Positions 31,896-42,535 are shown, numbered from the stretch's first letter. The stretch is 64,000 nucleotides of DNA from Rhodospirillales bacterium (GCA_028281785.1 JANQJG010000152.1:1-64000); one strand, 5' to 3'. Numbers and translations: made by a program. Notes: generated by a model not told the origin, from the letters alone.

Positions 31896-33692
31896 ATGGA
31901 AAGGACTTGGGTCAGTGGGCTGTTGCTGGGAACGGCGCTCGCCGCCCTCAGCTTTGCTACCAATGTGCCCAATGTGCCGGCGGCGACAGTCGATCAGGCG
32001 CAGCTCGAGCAGCTTCTCAATCCCGGCTACATGGCGGCCCGGGTTTGCCGCGGCAAGGCCAATCGCGCGAAGAAGTTTCAGCCGACGATTCGGCTGGCCT
32101 CGGCGGTACCCTGGTTTGCCACCAACGACTCGAAGGCACCGCCGCTGTTCGAGAACCTTGGCGATCTCACCATTCCGGTAACGACGACGCGGGAGACGGC
32201 GCAGCGCTATTTCGATCAGGGCCTGAGATGGACCTATGGTTTCAATCACGCCGAAGCCCTGCGCGCCTTCCGCCACGCGCGACGAATCGATCCCGGCTGC
32301 GCCATGTGCTATTGGGGCGAGGCCCTGGTGCTCGGCGCCAACATCAATGCGCCCATGGACGACGGGGCGTCCGAGCATGCCGTCGCCGCGATCAGCAAGG
32401 CGCAAGAGCTGGCGGATACGGCGACGCCGCGCGAGCAGGCGTTGATCACCGCCCTCGCCAAACGCTACTCCGCTGATCCGCAAGCTGACCGCGCCGCCCT
32501 CGACAAGGCCTATGCCGATGCCATGGGCGAAGTCGCCGAGCGTTACCCGGACGACCACGACATCCAGGTGTTCTACGCCGAATCCCTGATGAATCTGTCA
32601 CCCTGGGATTATTGGGAGGCGGACGGCCGCACATCCAAGGGGCGGACCGCCGAGGTCGTCGCGACCCTGGAACGGGTCCTGGCCGCAAACCCGGATCATC
32701 CGGCCGCCATACATCTCTATATCCACATCGTGGAGGCCTCGACGACACCGGAGCGGGCCGAGCCCTATGCCGACCGTCTGGGCGACAAGATGCCGGGTTC
32801 CGGACACCTGGTGCATATGCCCTCGCACATCTACTACCGGGTCGGGCGCTACGTCGATTCGCTGGATGCCAACGTCAAGGCCGTTGCCGCCGACGAAGCG
32901 TATCTCGCGCAGGTCGAGGCGCGGGGCATCTATCCCTCGGGCTACTACCCGCATAACATTCACTTCGTCGTGACCTCCGCGCAGATGGCCGGGGACGGCG
33001 ATACGGCCATCGAATACGCGGAGAAACTGGTCGGCACCGTCGAGCCCGAGGTGGCCCGCAGTGTCTACTGGACGCAACCGATCATGGCCGCGCCCTACTT
33101 TGCGCATGCCCAGTTCAGCACGCCGGACACGATCCTCGCCGTGGCTGACCCTGGCGACGATTTCCCCTTCGTCAAGGCCATGTGGCACTACGCCCGTGCC
33201 ATCGCCCGCACCGGCCAGCGAGACTTCGTGGCCGCTTACGCCGAAGGTGAGGCAATTGCCCGCATCGAGAAGACGGTGGATTTCTCCGATATGATCGCGG
33301 GCGGGGTGCCGGCCGTGAACATCCTCCGCCTCGCCCAACAGGTGATCGCCGGCCGCATGGCCCAGGCAAAGGGCGACCTAGCCGATGCGGAGGAGGCGTT
33401 CCGCGACGCGGTCGCGACTCAGGACAGCCTACCCTATATGGAGCCGCCTTACTGGTACTACCCGGTACGCCGGTCGCTGGGCGCGGTCCTGGTCGCCGCC
33501 GGGAACCCCGACGAGGCGGTGCAAGTCTTCCGTCGCAGCCTGCTGGACTCTCCCAATGACGGTTGGGCGCTGTACGGCCTGATGAAGGCGCAGGAAGCGC
33601 GCAAGGATACCTCCGCCGCCCGCGTCGTCGAGAAGCTCATGAAAAAGGCCTGGGCCGGCGATACCGACATCCTCGAGCTACCCCGCCTTTGA
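31896..33692 (+). CDS. Exported tetratricopeptide-repeat protein
   Basis: The 598-residue protein starts at ATG 31896, 8 nt after GGAGG (31883-31887), and has a signal peptide (VSGLLLGTALAALSFA). Several TPR-like helical pairs are visible, for example AEALRAFRHARRIDPGCAMC, YWGEALVLGANINAPMDD and late repeats with GNPDEAVQVFRRSLLDSPND. It resembles the roughly 550-600-residue exported TPR proteins that carry a Cys pair (CAMC) in the first repeat; their function is unknown. A strong terminator follows. It probably acts as a periplasmic scaffold. Confidence 0.75.
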   Translation: MERTWVSGLLLGTALAALSFATNVPNVPAATVDQAQLEQLLNPGYMAARVCRGKANRAKKFQPTIRLASAVPWFATNDSKAPPLFENLGDLTIPVTTTRETAQRYFDQGLRWTYGFNHAEALRAFRHARRIDPGCAMCYWGEALVLGANINAPMDDGASEHAVAAISKAQELADTATPREQALITALAKRYSADPQADRAALDKAYADAMGEVAERYPDDHDIQVFYAESLMNLSPWDYWEADGRTSKGRTAEVVATLERVLAANPDHPAAIHLYIHIVEASTTPERAEPYADRLGDKMPGSGHLVHMPSHIYYRVGRYVDSLDANVKAVAADEAYLAQVEARGIYPSGYYPHNIHFVVTSAQMAGDGDTAIEYAEKLVGTVEPEVARSVYWTQPIMAAPYFAHAQFSTPDTILAVADPGDDFPFVKAMWHYARAIARTGQRDFVAAYAEGEAIARIEKTVDFSDMIAGGVPAVNILRLAQQVIAGRMAQAKGDLADAEEAFRDAVATQDSLPYMEPPYWYYPVRRSLGAVLVAAGNPDEAVQVFRRSLLDSPNDGWALYGLMKAQEARKDTSAARVVEKLMKKAWAGDTDILELPRL

Positions 33693-33741
33693 GATTCGTT
33701 TTCCTTTGTGAATCTACCCTCGACCATTCCAACCACTCGCC

Positions 33742-33771
33742 GGCGCCGCATCCCGCGGCGCCTTTTTTTTT
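33742..33771 (+). terminator. Rho-independent terminator of the TPR gene
   Basis: GGCGCCGC (33742-33749), a 5-nt loop, and GCGGCGCC (33755-33762), followed by nine T (33763-33771), lie 50 bp after the TPR stop. This is a textbook intrinsic terminator. Confidence 0.9.
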
Positions 33772-33897
33772 CACAATTTCGTGTTCGACGCGAAGCCAGG
33801 ACTTGGCACGGTTCGGCCGCTTGAACGGCCCCCGCGCATTTCCCATGTGCCAGGACGCGTGCCGGTTGGACGACGGGGAATGTCGTCGAGGGTTGAG

Positions 33898-36135
33898 ATG
33901 ATCCTGAAGCGAACGGAGATGGGCCGCTTGGTCAACGCTCTTGCCGCCTGCGCGATCTTTTTCTTTGCCACAATGTCTTTCGGGGCCGCCCAGGACCTTC
34001 CCGGCCTCGTCCAGGATATGCTTTCCCCGCAGCAAGCGCCCACCGATTCGGCGCCGGTTCCGTCCGTTCCACCACTCAGCCTGCCGAACGCGGAGCGTAA
34101 GGTCGACGCGTCCCTGGTCAGCGAGGTCTCCGGTCTGCCCGTCGGCGGCGAGGTCTGGGTCGGCCTCCGCCAGAAGATTCCGCCAGGCTGGCACACCTAT
34201 TGGCGCAACCCCGGCGACTCGGGCGAGCCCACGCATATCGAATGGCAGCTTCCCGACGGCTTCTCGGCCGGCGAGATCCAGTGGCCCGCGCCCCATCGCC
34301 TCCCCTACGGCCCCCTCGTCAATTTCGGTTACAAGGACGAGGTTCTTCTGCTCACGCGCATCAAGGCGCCAGCGGATCTCCCGGTGGGCGAGCCCGTCAC
34401 CCTGCGGGGACATGCACGATGGCTGGTCTGCGAGGAGATCTGTATTCCCGAAGACCAGGAGGTCGCCCTCACCCTGGTCGCGACGTCCGACTCGCCCGGG
34501 GCCGATCCCGCCTGGGCCGAACTTTTCGAGAACACCCGCCGGGCCCTCCCTCAGCCCGCACCTTGGCCCACCACCGTCGCCACCGGATCGGACGGCCTGC
34601 GCCTGAGCATAGACGCCTCGCTGCCGGCAGATCGGGTGAGCGACGTCGCTTTCTTTCCCTACGAGGACGGCTGGATCGATAATGCCGCCGAGCAGGAGGC
34701 GCGGATCGGGGCGGAGGCGCTTACGGTCGATCTTCAGCCCGGTTATCGACCCCTCGAAGGCATCCTGGAAGGCATCATCGTTATCGAGGAGGCGCTGGAG
34801 ACGGGGACCGCACGCCAAGCCTTCCGGGTCGTCGCAGAGCCAGTGCTTGCCCCGGCCGGGCTGGCAGGCCCCGACATTACGGTACTCAACGCCTTCCTGT
34901 TCGCGCTTATGGGCGGGCTGATCCTCAACCTCATGCCCTGTGTCTTTCCGGTCCTCTCGATGAAAGCCCTGGCGCTGGCGGCCAAGGCCCACGGCGAACG
35001 TCAACATGCGGCGATCGGCGGTGCCGTCTTCACGCTTGGTGTGCTGGTCAGCTTCGCCGCCATTGCCGGGTCCCTGATCGCCCTGCAGGCGGGCGGCACG
35101 CAGGTGGGATGGGGCTTCCAGCTGCAATCCCCGGTCTTTGTCACGCTGCTTGCCTATCTGCTCTTCGCGGTTGGACTGAGCCTCTCCGGCGTGTTCGCGG
35201 TGGGCAGCTCGCTAATGGGTATCGGTGGCAATCTCTCGGCCGTCTCGGGCCATCGCGGGGCCTTCCTCACCGGTGTTCTCGCGGCCATCGTCGCGACGCC
35301 CTGCACGGCACCTTTCATGGGCGCCGCCATCGGTTTCGCCCTCACCCAGCCCGCCGCGGTTTCCATGGGCGTGTTTCTGGCCCTCAGCCTCGGCATGGCA
35401 TTGCCCTATCTGCTGCTGAGCCTGTTTCCCTCGCTCCTCCGCTTCCTGCCGCGGCCCGGAGCCTGGATGGAGCGTCTCAAACAGGCCCTCGCTTTTCCCA
35501 TGTACGCGTCGGCTATCTGGCTGGTCTGGGTGCTCAGCCAACAGACGGGACCGCAAGGCGTGCTGGTGGCGCTGGCCGGCATATTGCTGATCGCCTTCGC
35601 GGCTTGGCTGCACGGCGCGACGCGCGAGGGCGCCCGCGGTTGGCGCGTGACCGGCGCGGTCGGCGCCTCGGCGGCCGTGATCCTGGCCCTCGTTCTCGTA
35701 CGACTGCCCGCGCCGGCGCCTTCCCCGGCCTCGCCCGTGGCGACAGCCTCGCTGCCGTCGGATGGACTCGCCTATGAGCCCTATTCCGCAGATCGTCTGG
35801 CCCAACTGCGACGGGAAAACCGTGCCGTGTTCGTGAACTTTACGGCTGCCTGGTGCGTCACCTGCCTGGTCAACGATCGCGTGGCCCTGGCGACGCAAGA
35901 GGTGGCAGATGCTTTCGCACGCTGGGATGTTGCTTATTTGAAGGGGGACTGGACCAACCGCGATCCCGAGATCACGGCGGCGCTGCGCGAATTCGGCCGC
36001 AGCGGCGTGCCCCTTTACGTCTTTTATCCGCCGGCCGACAGCGGCCGGGACCCCATCGTTCTTCCCCAGATCCTTACCGAAGCGGCCGTCGTATCCACCT
36101 TGGACTCACTGAATCGGGACATCATCGGAGGTTGA
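33898..36135 (+). CDS. dsbD: Thiol:disulfide interchange protein, DsbD/ScsB family
   Basis: The inner-membrane protein relays electrons from cytoplasmic thioredoxin to the periplasm. After a signal peptide (VNALAACAIFFFATMSFGAAQ), residues about 40-300 form the ScsB-like N-terminal domain with a Cys motif (LVCEEICIPEDQEVAL). Eight hydrophobic helices follow with the CcdA cysteines in LILNLMPCVFPVLSMK and VATPCTAPFMGAAIG. The C-terminal thioredoxin domain carries VNFTAAWCVTCLVN. The ATG at 33898 is preferred (GAGGG upstream), with 33919 also possible. It is followed 1 bp later by a redoxin gene. Confidence 0.92.
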   Translation: MILKRTEMGRLVNALAACAIFFFATMSFGAAQDLPGLVQDMLSPQQAPTDSAPVPSVPPLSLPNAERKVDASLVSEVSGLPVGGEVWVGLRQKIPPGWHTYWRNPGDSGEPTHIEWQLPDGFSAGEIQWPAPHRLPYGPLVNFGYKDEVLLLTRIKAPADLPVGEPVTLRGHARWLVCEEICIPEDQEVALTLVATSDSPGADPAWAELFENTRRALPQPAPWPTTVATGSDGLRLSIDASLPADRVSDVAFFPYEDGWIDNAAEQEARIGAEALTVDLQPGYRPLEGILEGIIVIEEALETGTARQAFRVVAEPVLAPAGLAGPDITVLNAFLFALMGGLILNLMPCVFPVLSMKALALAAKAHGERQHAAIGGAVFTLGVLVSFAAIAGSLIALQAGGTQVGWGFQLQSPVFVTLLAYLLFAVGLSLSGVFAVGSSLMGIGGNLSAVSGHRGAFLTGVLAAIVATPCTAPFMGAAIGFALTQPAAVSMGVFLALSLGMALPYLLLSLFPSLLRFLPRPGAWMERLKQALAFPMYASAIWLVWVLSQQTGPQGVLVALAGILLIAFAAWLHGATREGARGWRVTGAVGASAAVILALVLVRLPAPAPSPASPVATASLPSDGLAYEPYSADRLAQLRRENRAVFVNFTAAWCVTCLVNDRVALATQEVADAFARWDVAYLKGDWTNRDPEITAALREFGRSGVPLYVFYPPADSGRDPIVLPQILTEAAVVSTLDSLNRDIIGG

Positions 36136-36136
36136 C

Positions 36137-36769
36137 ATGAAATCCGTCGCGTCTTCGCACGCCCTGCCCTTCGCGTTGGCCATCGGCATGGCCGGGCTGA
36201 TCACTGCCGGCGCGGCGCTGGCCGCGCCTTCCGTGCAGCAGCCCGCGCCGGACTTCACGGCCGTCGACAGCAACGGTCGGAGCCACAGCTTGTCCGACTT
36301 TCGCGGCCAGACCGTGATCCTGGAATGGACCAACCATGACTGCCCCTATGTGCGGAAGCACTATGAGACCGGCAACATGCAGGCCCTGCAAAAGGACTCC
36401 GCCAAGGACGGCGTCGTCTGGCTGTCGGTGATCTCCTCCGCCCCCGGCACGCAGGGCTACGTCAAAGGCGATGAGGCGAACCGACTTACCGAGACGCGGG
36501 ACGCTGCGCCTTCGGCGGTCCTGCTCGATCCCGAGGGCAAGGTCGGTACGCTGTACGCGGCGCGCACGACCCCGCATATGTACATCGTCGATCCCGAGGG
36601 CACGCTGGTCTATATGGGCGGCATCGACGACAAACCGACCAGCCGCCGTAGCAGCGTCAAGGACGCCAAGAACTATGTGCGCCAAGCGTTGGCGGAAATG
36701 AAGGCGGGCCAGCCAATCAGCGAGGCGTCGACCCGCCCCTACGGCTGCTCCGTCAAATACGCATATTAG
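36137..36769 (+). CDS. Exported AhpC/TSA-type redoxin-domain protein
   Basis: The 210-residue periplasmic protein has a signal peptide (LITAGAALAA|PSV) and a thioredoxin fold: DFTAVDSNGRSHSLSDFRGQ, VILEWTNHDCPYVRKHYET (single active-site Cys), and a late PHMYIVDPEGTLVYMGGIDD segment. One Cys lies at the active site and a second near the C-terminus (PYGCSVKY). Homologs are commonly found beside dsbD. The gene starts 1 bp after the dsbD stop with GGAGG upstream, so DsbD may be its reductase. Confidence 0.85.
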   Translation: MKSVASSHALPFALAIGMAGLITAGAALAAPSVQQPAPDFTAVDSNGRSHSLSDFRGQTVILEWTNHDCPYVRKHYETGNMQALQKDSAKDGVVWLSVISSAPGTQGYVKGDEANRLTETRDAAPSAVLLDPEGKVGTLYAARTTPHMYIVDPEGTLVYMGGIDDKPTSRRSSVKDAKNYVRQALAEMKAGQPISEASTRPYGCSVKYAY

Positions 36770-36785
36770 GAAAGGGGCGCGACCC

Positions 36786-37814
36786 ATGCGGCGGCGATGC
36801 TTTCTCGGCACCGCAGGCGCGGTCGCGCTGACCTCTATGGTCTCGGCACCCGCCATCGCGCGCTCGGTCGACCCGATGACCGGGCGCGCCGCCAACCTTC
36901 TCGAAAGCCTGTCGCCGGAACAGCGCGGCGTCGCGCTGCTGCCCTTCGACGGCGACGCCCGCCGCGACTGGCATTACACGCCGCGTCGGCGCCCCGGCCT
37001 GCCCCTTAAGGCCATGACCGGGGAGCAACGCGATTTGACATGGGACTTGATCGAAGCCGCCCTCAGCGAGGCCGGTCTGCGCAAAGCCCATGGGATCATC
37101 CAGATCGAAGCGATCCTGGGCGAGCTCACGGGGCGTCCCTCCTACCGCGATCCCGAGAACTACGCCCTCGCCATCTTCGGCGAGCCCACCGCTCGCACGC
37201 CTTGGGGATGGCGCATGGAAGGCCATCACCTGTCGCTCACTTTCACGGTCGTCCCCGGCCAAGGTATCGCCGTCACTCCGGCTTTCTTCGGCACCAACCC
37301 GGCCCAAGTTCCCCACGGTCATTCCCATGCCGGCCTGAGGGTACTGAAGGCGGAGCACGATCTTGCCTTCGGCTTGATCAACGGGCTTCCGGACCCGCAG
37401 CGAGACTCGGCCGTGATCGCCGACCGCTCGCTCGGTAATATCGTAACCGGCCCCGGGCGCGAGCAGAGCCTGCGCCAGCCTGAAGGGCTGGCCCTGGCCG
37501 GCATGGACGAGACCCATCGCGGCATCGCCCTGAATCTGGTTGGGACGTATCTCGGCAACATGCGCGCCGATCTCGCCGATCTCCACCTCGACCGCATGCG
37601 CGAGGCGGGGATCGACCGGCTGCATTTCGCCTGGGCCGGCTCCCTCGAGCCCAGCCGTCCCCACTATTATCGCCTCCACGGCCCCACCCTCGTCATCGAG
37701 TACGACAACACCCAGAACGGCGCCAATCACGTCCACTCGGTCTGGCACGATCCGCTCGACGGTTTCGGCGAGGACATGCTGCGCGCCCACCACGAGCGCG
37801 ACCACCGCGGTTAG
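36786..37814 (+). CDS. Exported DUF3500 domain-containing protein
   Basis: This 342-residue protein has an N-terminal signal (RRRCFLGTAGAVALTSMVSA, Tat-like double Arg) and the DUF3500 core: LLPFDGDARRDWHYTPRRRP, LVGTYLGNM, FAWAGSLEPSRPHYYRLHGP and NTQNGANHVHSVWHDP. The family is conserved across bacteria and has no proven biochemical role. The gene is 17 bp after the redoxin gene on the same strand, with AGGAAAGG as SD, so it is probably part of the dsbD transcript. Confidence 0.88.
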   Translation: MRRRCFLGTAGAVALTSMVSAPAIARSVDPMTGRAANLLESLSPEQRGVALLPFDGDARRDWHYTPRRRPGLPLKAMTGEQRDLTWDLIEAALSEAGLRKAHGIIQIEAILGELTGRPSYRDPENYALAIFGEPTARTPWGWRMEGHHLSLTFTVVPGQGIAVTPAFFGTNPAQVPHGHSHAGLRVLKAEHDLAFGLINGLPDPQRDSAVIADRSLGNIVTGPGREQSLRQPEGLALAGMDETHRGIALNLVGTYLGNMRADLADLHLDRMREAGIDRLHFAWAGSLEPSRPHYYRLHGPTLVIEYDNTQNGANHVHSVWHDPLDGFGEDMLRAHHERDHRG

Positions 37815-37930
37815 AGCGCGCCCCTCTCCTCACGTCTCCCATCAGCGACAGGTTTTCGACGCCGTTCCCGTGTAATCGGTATCGAGCCTCTAGGGTATCG
37901 GCTTTGCTTTCGAAATACTGGAGAACGAAT

Positions 37931-38368
37931 ATGAGATCGTGGAGAATCCTCGCACTGACGCCGTTGGCCGCACTCCTCTGCGGTGGCCTTCTGGCGCAGC
38001 CCGCCGCGGCGCAGGACAACGAACGTTCCGAGCCACGGGAAAGCCGATTCATCCGTTTCCTCGATACGGATGGCAATGGCACGGTCAGCCTGGACGAGAT
38101 CAAGGCCGAACACGCCCGCCTGATCGCCGCGTCGGACTTGAACGGCGATGATCAGCTCTCGGCCGATGAGTTTCGGCGCCGGGGCCGCCTTTTCCAGGCT
38201 CTGGCGGCGACGACCCTGTTCGACCTTCTGGATACCGACGGTAATCAGCAAATCACCTCCGAAGAACTGGCAAATCCGACGGCGCGTTGGTTCTCCCGCT
38301 ACGACGCCAACAGCGACGGTGAGCTCGAGGCCAGCGAAGCGCCGCAGCGCCGGTGGCGCCGCCGCTGA
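37931..38368 (+). CDS. Exported EF-hand protein with four calcium-loop motifs
   Basis: The 145-residue protein starts at ATG 37931 behind GGAGA and has a signal peptide (LTPLAALLCGGLLAQPAAAQ). Four EF-hand loops can be read: DTDGNGTVSLDE, DLNGDDQLSADE, DTDGNQQITSEE and DANSDGELEASE, arranged as two calmodulin-like pairs joined by a short helix. It probably binds calcium in the periplasm. The C-terminus is Arg-rich. The gene lies 50 bp before an ECF sigma factor gene on the same strand. Confidence 0.85.
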   Translation: MRSWRILALTPLAALLCGGLLAQPAAAQDNERSEPRESRFIRFLDTDGNGTVSLDEIKAEHARLIAASDLNGDDQLSADEFRRRGRLFQALAATTLFDLLDTDGNQQITSEELANPTARWFSRYDANSDGELEASEAPQRRWRRR

Positions 38369-38418
38369 CCCGGTACCATCTCAATCTCAGGCAGAGGAGT
38401 CAAAAAACCGGAGACGCG

Positions 38419-39006
38419 ATGGACGTCCACAGCCCGCCCCCGGATCCTGCCCCCCGGATCCCTGACGACGACCTTGTCGCGCGGGCGGCTGTGGGCGACC
38501 ACGCCGCCTGGAGCGTGTTGGTTGAGCGGCATTTGCGGCCGATCATGGCGTGCGCCTGGTACATGTTGAGTGACCGTGCCGAGGCGGAGGACGTGGCCCA
38601 GGACACCTTTCTCCGCCTGCACGGCAAGATCGCGGTCTGGCGGCCGGGCGGCGCCGAACTCAAGACCTGGCTACATCGGGTCGCGATCAACCTGTGCATC
38701 GACCGGCAGCGCGCCCGCCGTCGCTTCATCGACGACGAACCACCAGACCCCGTGGGAGACGACGGCGAGGACAGCCTGGAGTCCGCCTTGGATCGGCGCC
38801 GAACGACCCGGCGCGCGCTGGCCGCCCTGCCTGAGAGGCAGCGCGCGGCCATCACCCTTGTCTACTATCAGGGCTTGAGCAACCGGGAGGCGGCGATGAT
38901 CCTCGGCCTCAGTGTGGACGCGGTCGAATCGCTGCTGGCCCGGGCGCGACGCAGCCTCCGCCGGCAGCTTGAGCCGGTTTTGAACGACATGTTGGGAACC
39001 TCCTGA
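38419..39006 (+). CDS. ECF RNA polymerase sigma factor
   Basis: The 195-residue sigma-70 family protein has region 2 (AWSVLVERHLRPIMACAWYM, EAEDVAQDTFLRLH) and region 4 (RALAALPERQRAAITLVYYQ, LSNREAAMILGLSVDAVESL). It has no extra domain. The start is the ATG at 38419; the frame extends back into the EF-hand gene. Its TGA overlaps the ATG of the following gene (TGATG). It is part of the EF-hand/sigma/probable anti-sigma unit. Confidence 0.92.
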   Translation: MDVHSPPPDPAPRIPDDDLVARAAVGDHAAWSVLVERHLRPIMACAWYMLSDRAEAEDVAQDTFLRLHGKIAVWRPGGAELKTWLHRVAINLCIDRQRARRRFIDDEPPDPVGDDGEDSLESALDRRRTTRRALAALPERQRAAITLVYYQGLSNREAAMILGLSVDAVESLLARARRSLRRQLEPVLNDMLGTS

Positions 39007-39629
39007 TGGATAGAGAGATGCCCCCTTCAGACCCATCCGACCTGCGTTCGATGTCGCCGGAACGGTTCCGCCGACTGGTCGAAACCTATGGCGCGGAGGT
39101 CGAACGCTGGCCCGAGGCGGAACGTCCCGCCGCCTGGGCACTGCTCGCCCTGTCGGCAGAGGCGAAGGAGGCCTGGCGGGACGCCGCCCCCCTTGACGAG
39201 ACGCTGCAGACGGTCACGCCCCCTCCTCCTTCCGACGCCCTCGCGGCGCGGCTCAGCGATCTTCCGTTGCCCTCCGATATAGCAAAGCCCAACTCCCCGC
39301 GGCGCTGGCGTTGGATCGCATACCGCTGGCTGGCTTGGCCGGTGGCCGTTGCCGCAACGGCGATGCTCTTCTTCGCGCTCGGTTTGTCCGTTCCCGGTTT
39401 GTGGAAGAGCCCTGGCCAGACCTCGATCGAACCACCGAGGCTTGCAGCGCTGGATACCGATACCGGCCTTGACGGAACGGCCATCGACGCGCCGCTGGTG
39501 GGCGGCCTGCTCGACGATACGAACCTCTACGACAGTGATGCCATTGAATTCGTGGAGTTCGAAACGGAAGACGGCGGCGACACGGCGTCCTCGGAAGGCG
39601 ACTTTCTCGCGACCCTGCCCCTATATTAA
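39006..39629 (+). CDS. Probable membrane anti-sigma factor
   Basis: The 207-residue protein is translationally coupled to the ECF gene, the usual position for an anti-sigma factor. An N-terminal cytoplasmic segment ([40 protein letters not shown]) is followed by one hydrophobic helix at about residues 112-135 ([20 protein letters not shown]) and an acidic periplasmic tail rich in Asp and Glu. The N-terminal pattern occurs in hypothetical proteins paired with ECF factors in alphaproteobacteria. No zinc-binding HxxxCxxC is seen, so it is not a ZAS-type factor. Confidence 0.7.
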   Translation: MDREMPPSDPSDLRSMSPERFRRLVETYGAEVERWPEAERPAAWALLALSAEAKEAWRDAAPLDETLQTVTPPPPSDALAARLSDLPLPSDIAKPNSPRRWRWIAYRWLAWPVAVAATAMLFFALGLSVPGLWKSPGQTSIEPPRLAALDTDTGLDGTAIDAPLVGGLLDDTNLYDSDAIEFVEFETEDGGDTASSEGDFLATLPLY

Positions 39630-39706
39630 CGGGTGGTGTCGGCTGCCAGGCCCGCTGGTCTACGACGCGAAAAGCACTGGCATGGCGGCGTCGGAGGGAA
39701 GGACTG

Positions 39707-40687
<981 letters not shown>

Positions 40688-40704
40688 GGGCACCTGCCCT
40701 TCCG

Positions 40705-41148
40705 CTACTCATCACCCCCGCGGGATTCCGGGCCCGGCGCCGGCAGAAAGACGTTCCTGGGGATACGAAGGACTGCCTGCTCGCTGCCGTCGCGTCCGAT
40801 ATTGAGGATAGCCATCGGCAGCACCGACGGCTCGCCGCCCGACCCCATCATGGCACAGGCGATCGCCCCCCAATGCACGAACAGCCCGGCCTGTTTGAGC
40901 TGATCCAGCCAGTGATCGAGGGTCTTGAGGGCCGCAGCGTGATCCTCGGGAGCCGTCCGTTCCCAGCTCTCCGTATAGGATGAGAAATTGCTCAGGAACG
41001 CCTCGAGGGTGAGCCGCTCCTGCTCGCTGGCTGGTTTGTCGTGGTTGATGACGCGGGTGTACTGTGCGGCCTCCAGGGCCGGCCACAGATCCCCGCCGGC
41101 TCGGGCAAGGCGAAGCTCGACACGCTCGAATTCCCGGTTCTCGCTCAT
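40705..41148 (-). CDS. Hypothetical protein
   Basis: From the ATG at 41148 this is a 147-residue acidic protein with no signal or membrane helix. It has helical segments (EFERVELRLARAGGDLWPAL, AAALKTLDHWLDQLKQAGL) and a beta-rich C-terminus (PSVLPMAILNIGRDGSEQAV). No family is recognised. A GTG at 41226 would extend it by 26 residues, and neither start has a clear SD. It is convergent with the aldo/keto reductase. Confidence 0.5.
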   Translation of the reverse strand: MSENREFERVELRLARAGGDLWPALEAAQYTRVINHDKPASEQERLTLEAFLSNFSSYTESWERTAPEDHAAALKTLDHWLDQLKQAGLFVHWGAIACAMMGSGGEPSVLPMAILNIGRDGSEQAVLRIPRNVFLPAPGPESRGGDE

Positions 41149-41395
41149 GTTCAGCCCATACGATGTAATCCGCTTTGCCACGGTGGCCTGACCGGCCGGC
41201 TGGCGCCGCCATGCCTCGGTCGTCACGGCGCTGTCACATTCGCGAAATCTAGACCACTACGCGACGAAATAGAACCATTCTGACCGGCGACGCATCGCGG
41301 CGGGTTGGGGTCAAGGATTAATCATCATCCCGATGTTTCTCTTCTCACTCCAGGGGAGTAGTGTAGCGCACGGATCACTCGCGGGAGGTCGGGCC

Positions 41396-42115
41396 ATGCT
41401 GTTGCGCGGGAAGAGCATTCTTGTCGTCATGCTGGCGTGGACGCTTGCCGGCTGTGCCGTGCAACTGGTTGAGGAAAACGATCCTCGGATCGAGGAGGGC
41501 CTGAGCGACTATCAGACAGCGCTTGAGGAATTCCAGCTTCGAGTGACCGACGCTTATGGGCGATGCGCCTTTTATCGAGGGCTCGTCGGCGAGATCGAAC
41601 GCCGCGACTGTGCGACGGAAACCAGCACCAACGCCCGCAGTCAGTGCGAAATGCGTATTGCCGAGGACCTGCAGTCGGCGACTTTCAACCGCGACGAAAT
41701 GTGCGACGCGGCCAGCTACCAGGGTAACCTCGAAGATTTCTATTTCCCCGAGGAGGCCCGGCTGCGCGTACTGGTGACGCGGGCCGGGATCCTGGATTCA
41801 TCGGGTGCTTGCGCGCGTCTCTCGCGCGGCGTGGCGCGCCTCGCCGAAACCGTCACCGACGAGACGATCCGCGAATGGATCGGCGATTTCGAGGGCGGCG
41901 ACAGCGCAAATTGCACGGCCCTGCAGTTGCGGCGGGTACAGGCCAACCACACCCTTTTGCGCCAGGGTCACCAGCGGCTCGACGAACGTGATCGCGAGGA
42001 TGGCTCCGGCCCGGAACAGGCCAAGGCTTTCCTGCCCACGGCGCACGAAACCCTGGTGCAGAGCATCTCCATCGCACTGTTCATCGAGCGTGCAAAGCGG
42101 CGGGGCGGCGAGTAA
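41396..42115 (+). CDS. Cys-rich hypothetical lipoprotein
   Basis: The 239-residue product starts at ATG 41396, 7 nt after GGGAGG, and has a lipoprotein signal (LVVMLAWTLAGC). The mature part is helical and contains a row of Cys residues (RCAFYRGL, RRDCATE, SQCEMR, EMCDAA, GACARL, NCTALQ), probably disulfide-bonded in the periplasm. No known family is recognised. It precedes a small hypothetical and the ArnT-PAP2 pair on the same strand. Confidence 0.65.
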   Translation: MLLRGKSILVVMLAWTLAGCAVQLVEENDPRIEEGLSDYQTALEEFQLRVTDAYGRCAFYRGLVGEIERRDCATETSTNARSQCEMRIAEDLQSATFNRDEMCDAASYQGNLEDFYFPEEARLRVLVTRAGILDSSGACARLSRGVARLAETVTDETIREWIGDFEGGDSANCTALQLRRVQANHTLLRQGHQRLDERDREDGSGPEQAKAFLPTAHETLVQSISIALFIERAKRRGGE

Positions 42116-42139
42116 GGCCGCTCGGAGAGGGAGGTCATC

Positions 42140-42466
42140 ATGTCGATCGACGCAAGCGCATTGGCCCAGCAGATGATCGGAGCGGGCGCCCAGGCATTTG
42201 GCCCGAACTGGCGGGAGGCAAAGGACCTTGCCAAGGGCGAGTTCAAGACCCTGGCGAGACGAATCAAGGAAATCGGGCGCCTCGCGGCGGGAGGGCTTGA
42301 TGCCGAGCTGGCCAAAACGCTCCTGGCGATGCAGAAGAACGTGGCCATACAAATCATCGCCGGCGCCACCACCCTTACCCTGCTCGCTGTCGAGAGCGCC
42401 ATCAACGCGGTCTTCGACGTGATCAAGAGCACCGTAAACACCGCTCTGGGGATCACGCTGCTCTAG
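42140..42466 (+). CDS. Small helical hypothetical protein
   Basis: This 108-residue protein follows GAGGGAGG and so is probably translated. It is Ala-rich and helical, with an amphipathic N-terminal half (GPNWREAKDLAKGEFKTLA) and a hydrophobic C-terminal half (IIAGATTLTLLAVESAINAV), which resembles a membrane-associated or pore-like peptide. No family was recognised. It lies 24 bp after the Cys-rich lipoprotein gene. Confidence 0.55.
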   Translation: MSIDASALAQQMIGAGAQAFGPNWREAKDLAKGEFKTLARRIKEIGRLAAGGLDAELAKTLLAMQKNVAIQIIAGATTLTLLAVESAINAVFDVIKSTVNTALGITLL

Positions 42467-42535
42467 CAAAGACGATCGTCGTTTCCCGTCTTCCACCCTT
42501 GCGGGATGAGGCCGGCCTTGTGGTATATGGCGGGC

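Noticed and set aside
33637-35127. Long antisense frame over the dsbD N-terminal half
   Set aside because: No family similarity, and the opposite strand has a signal peptide and DsbD motifs.
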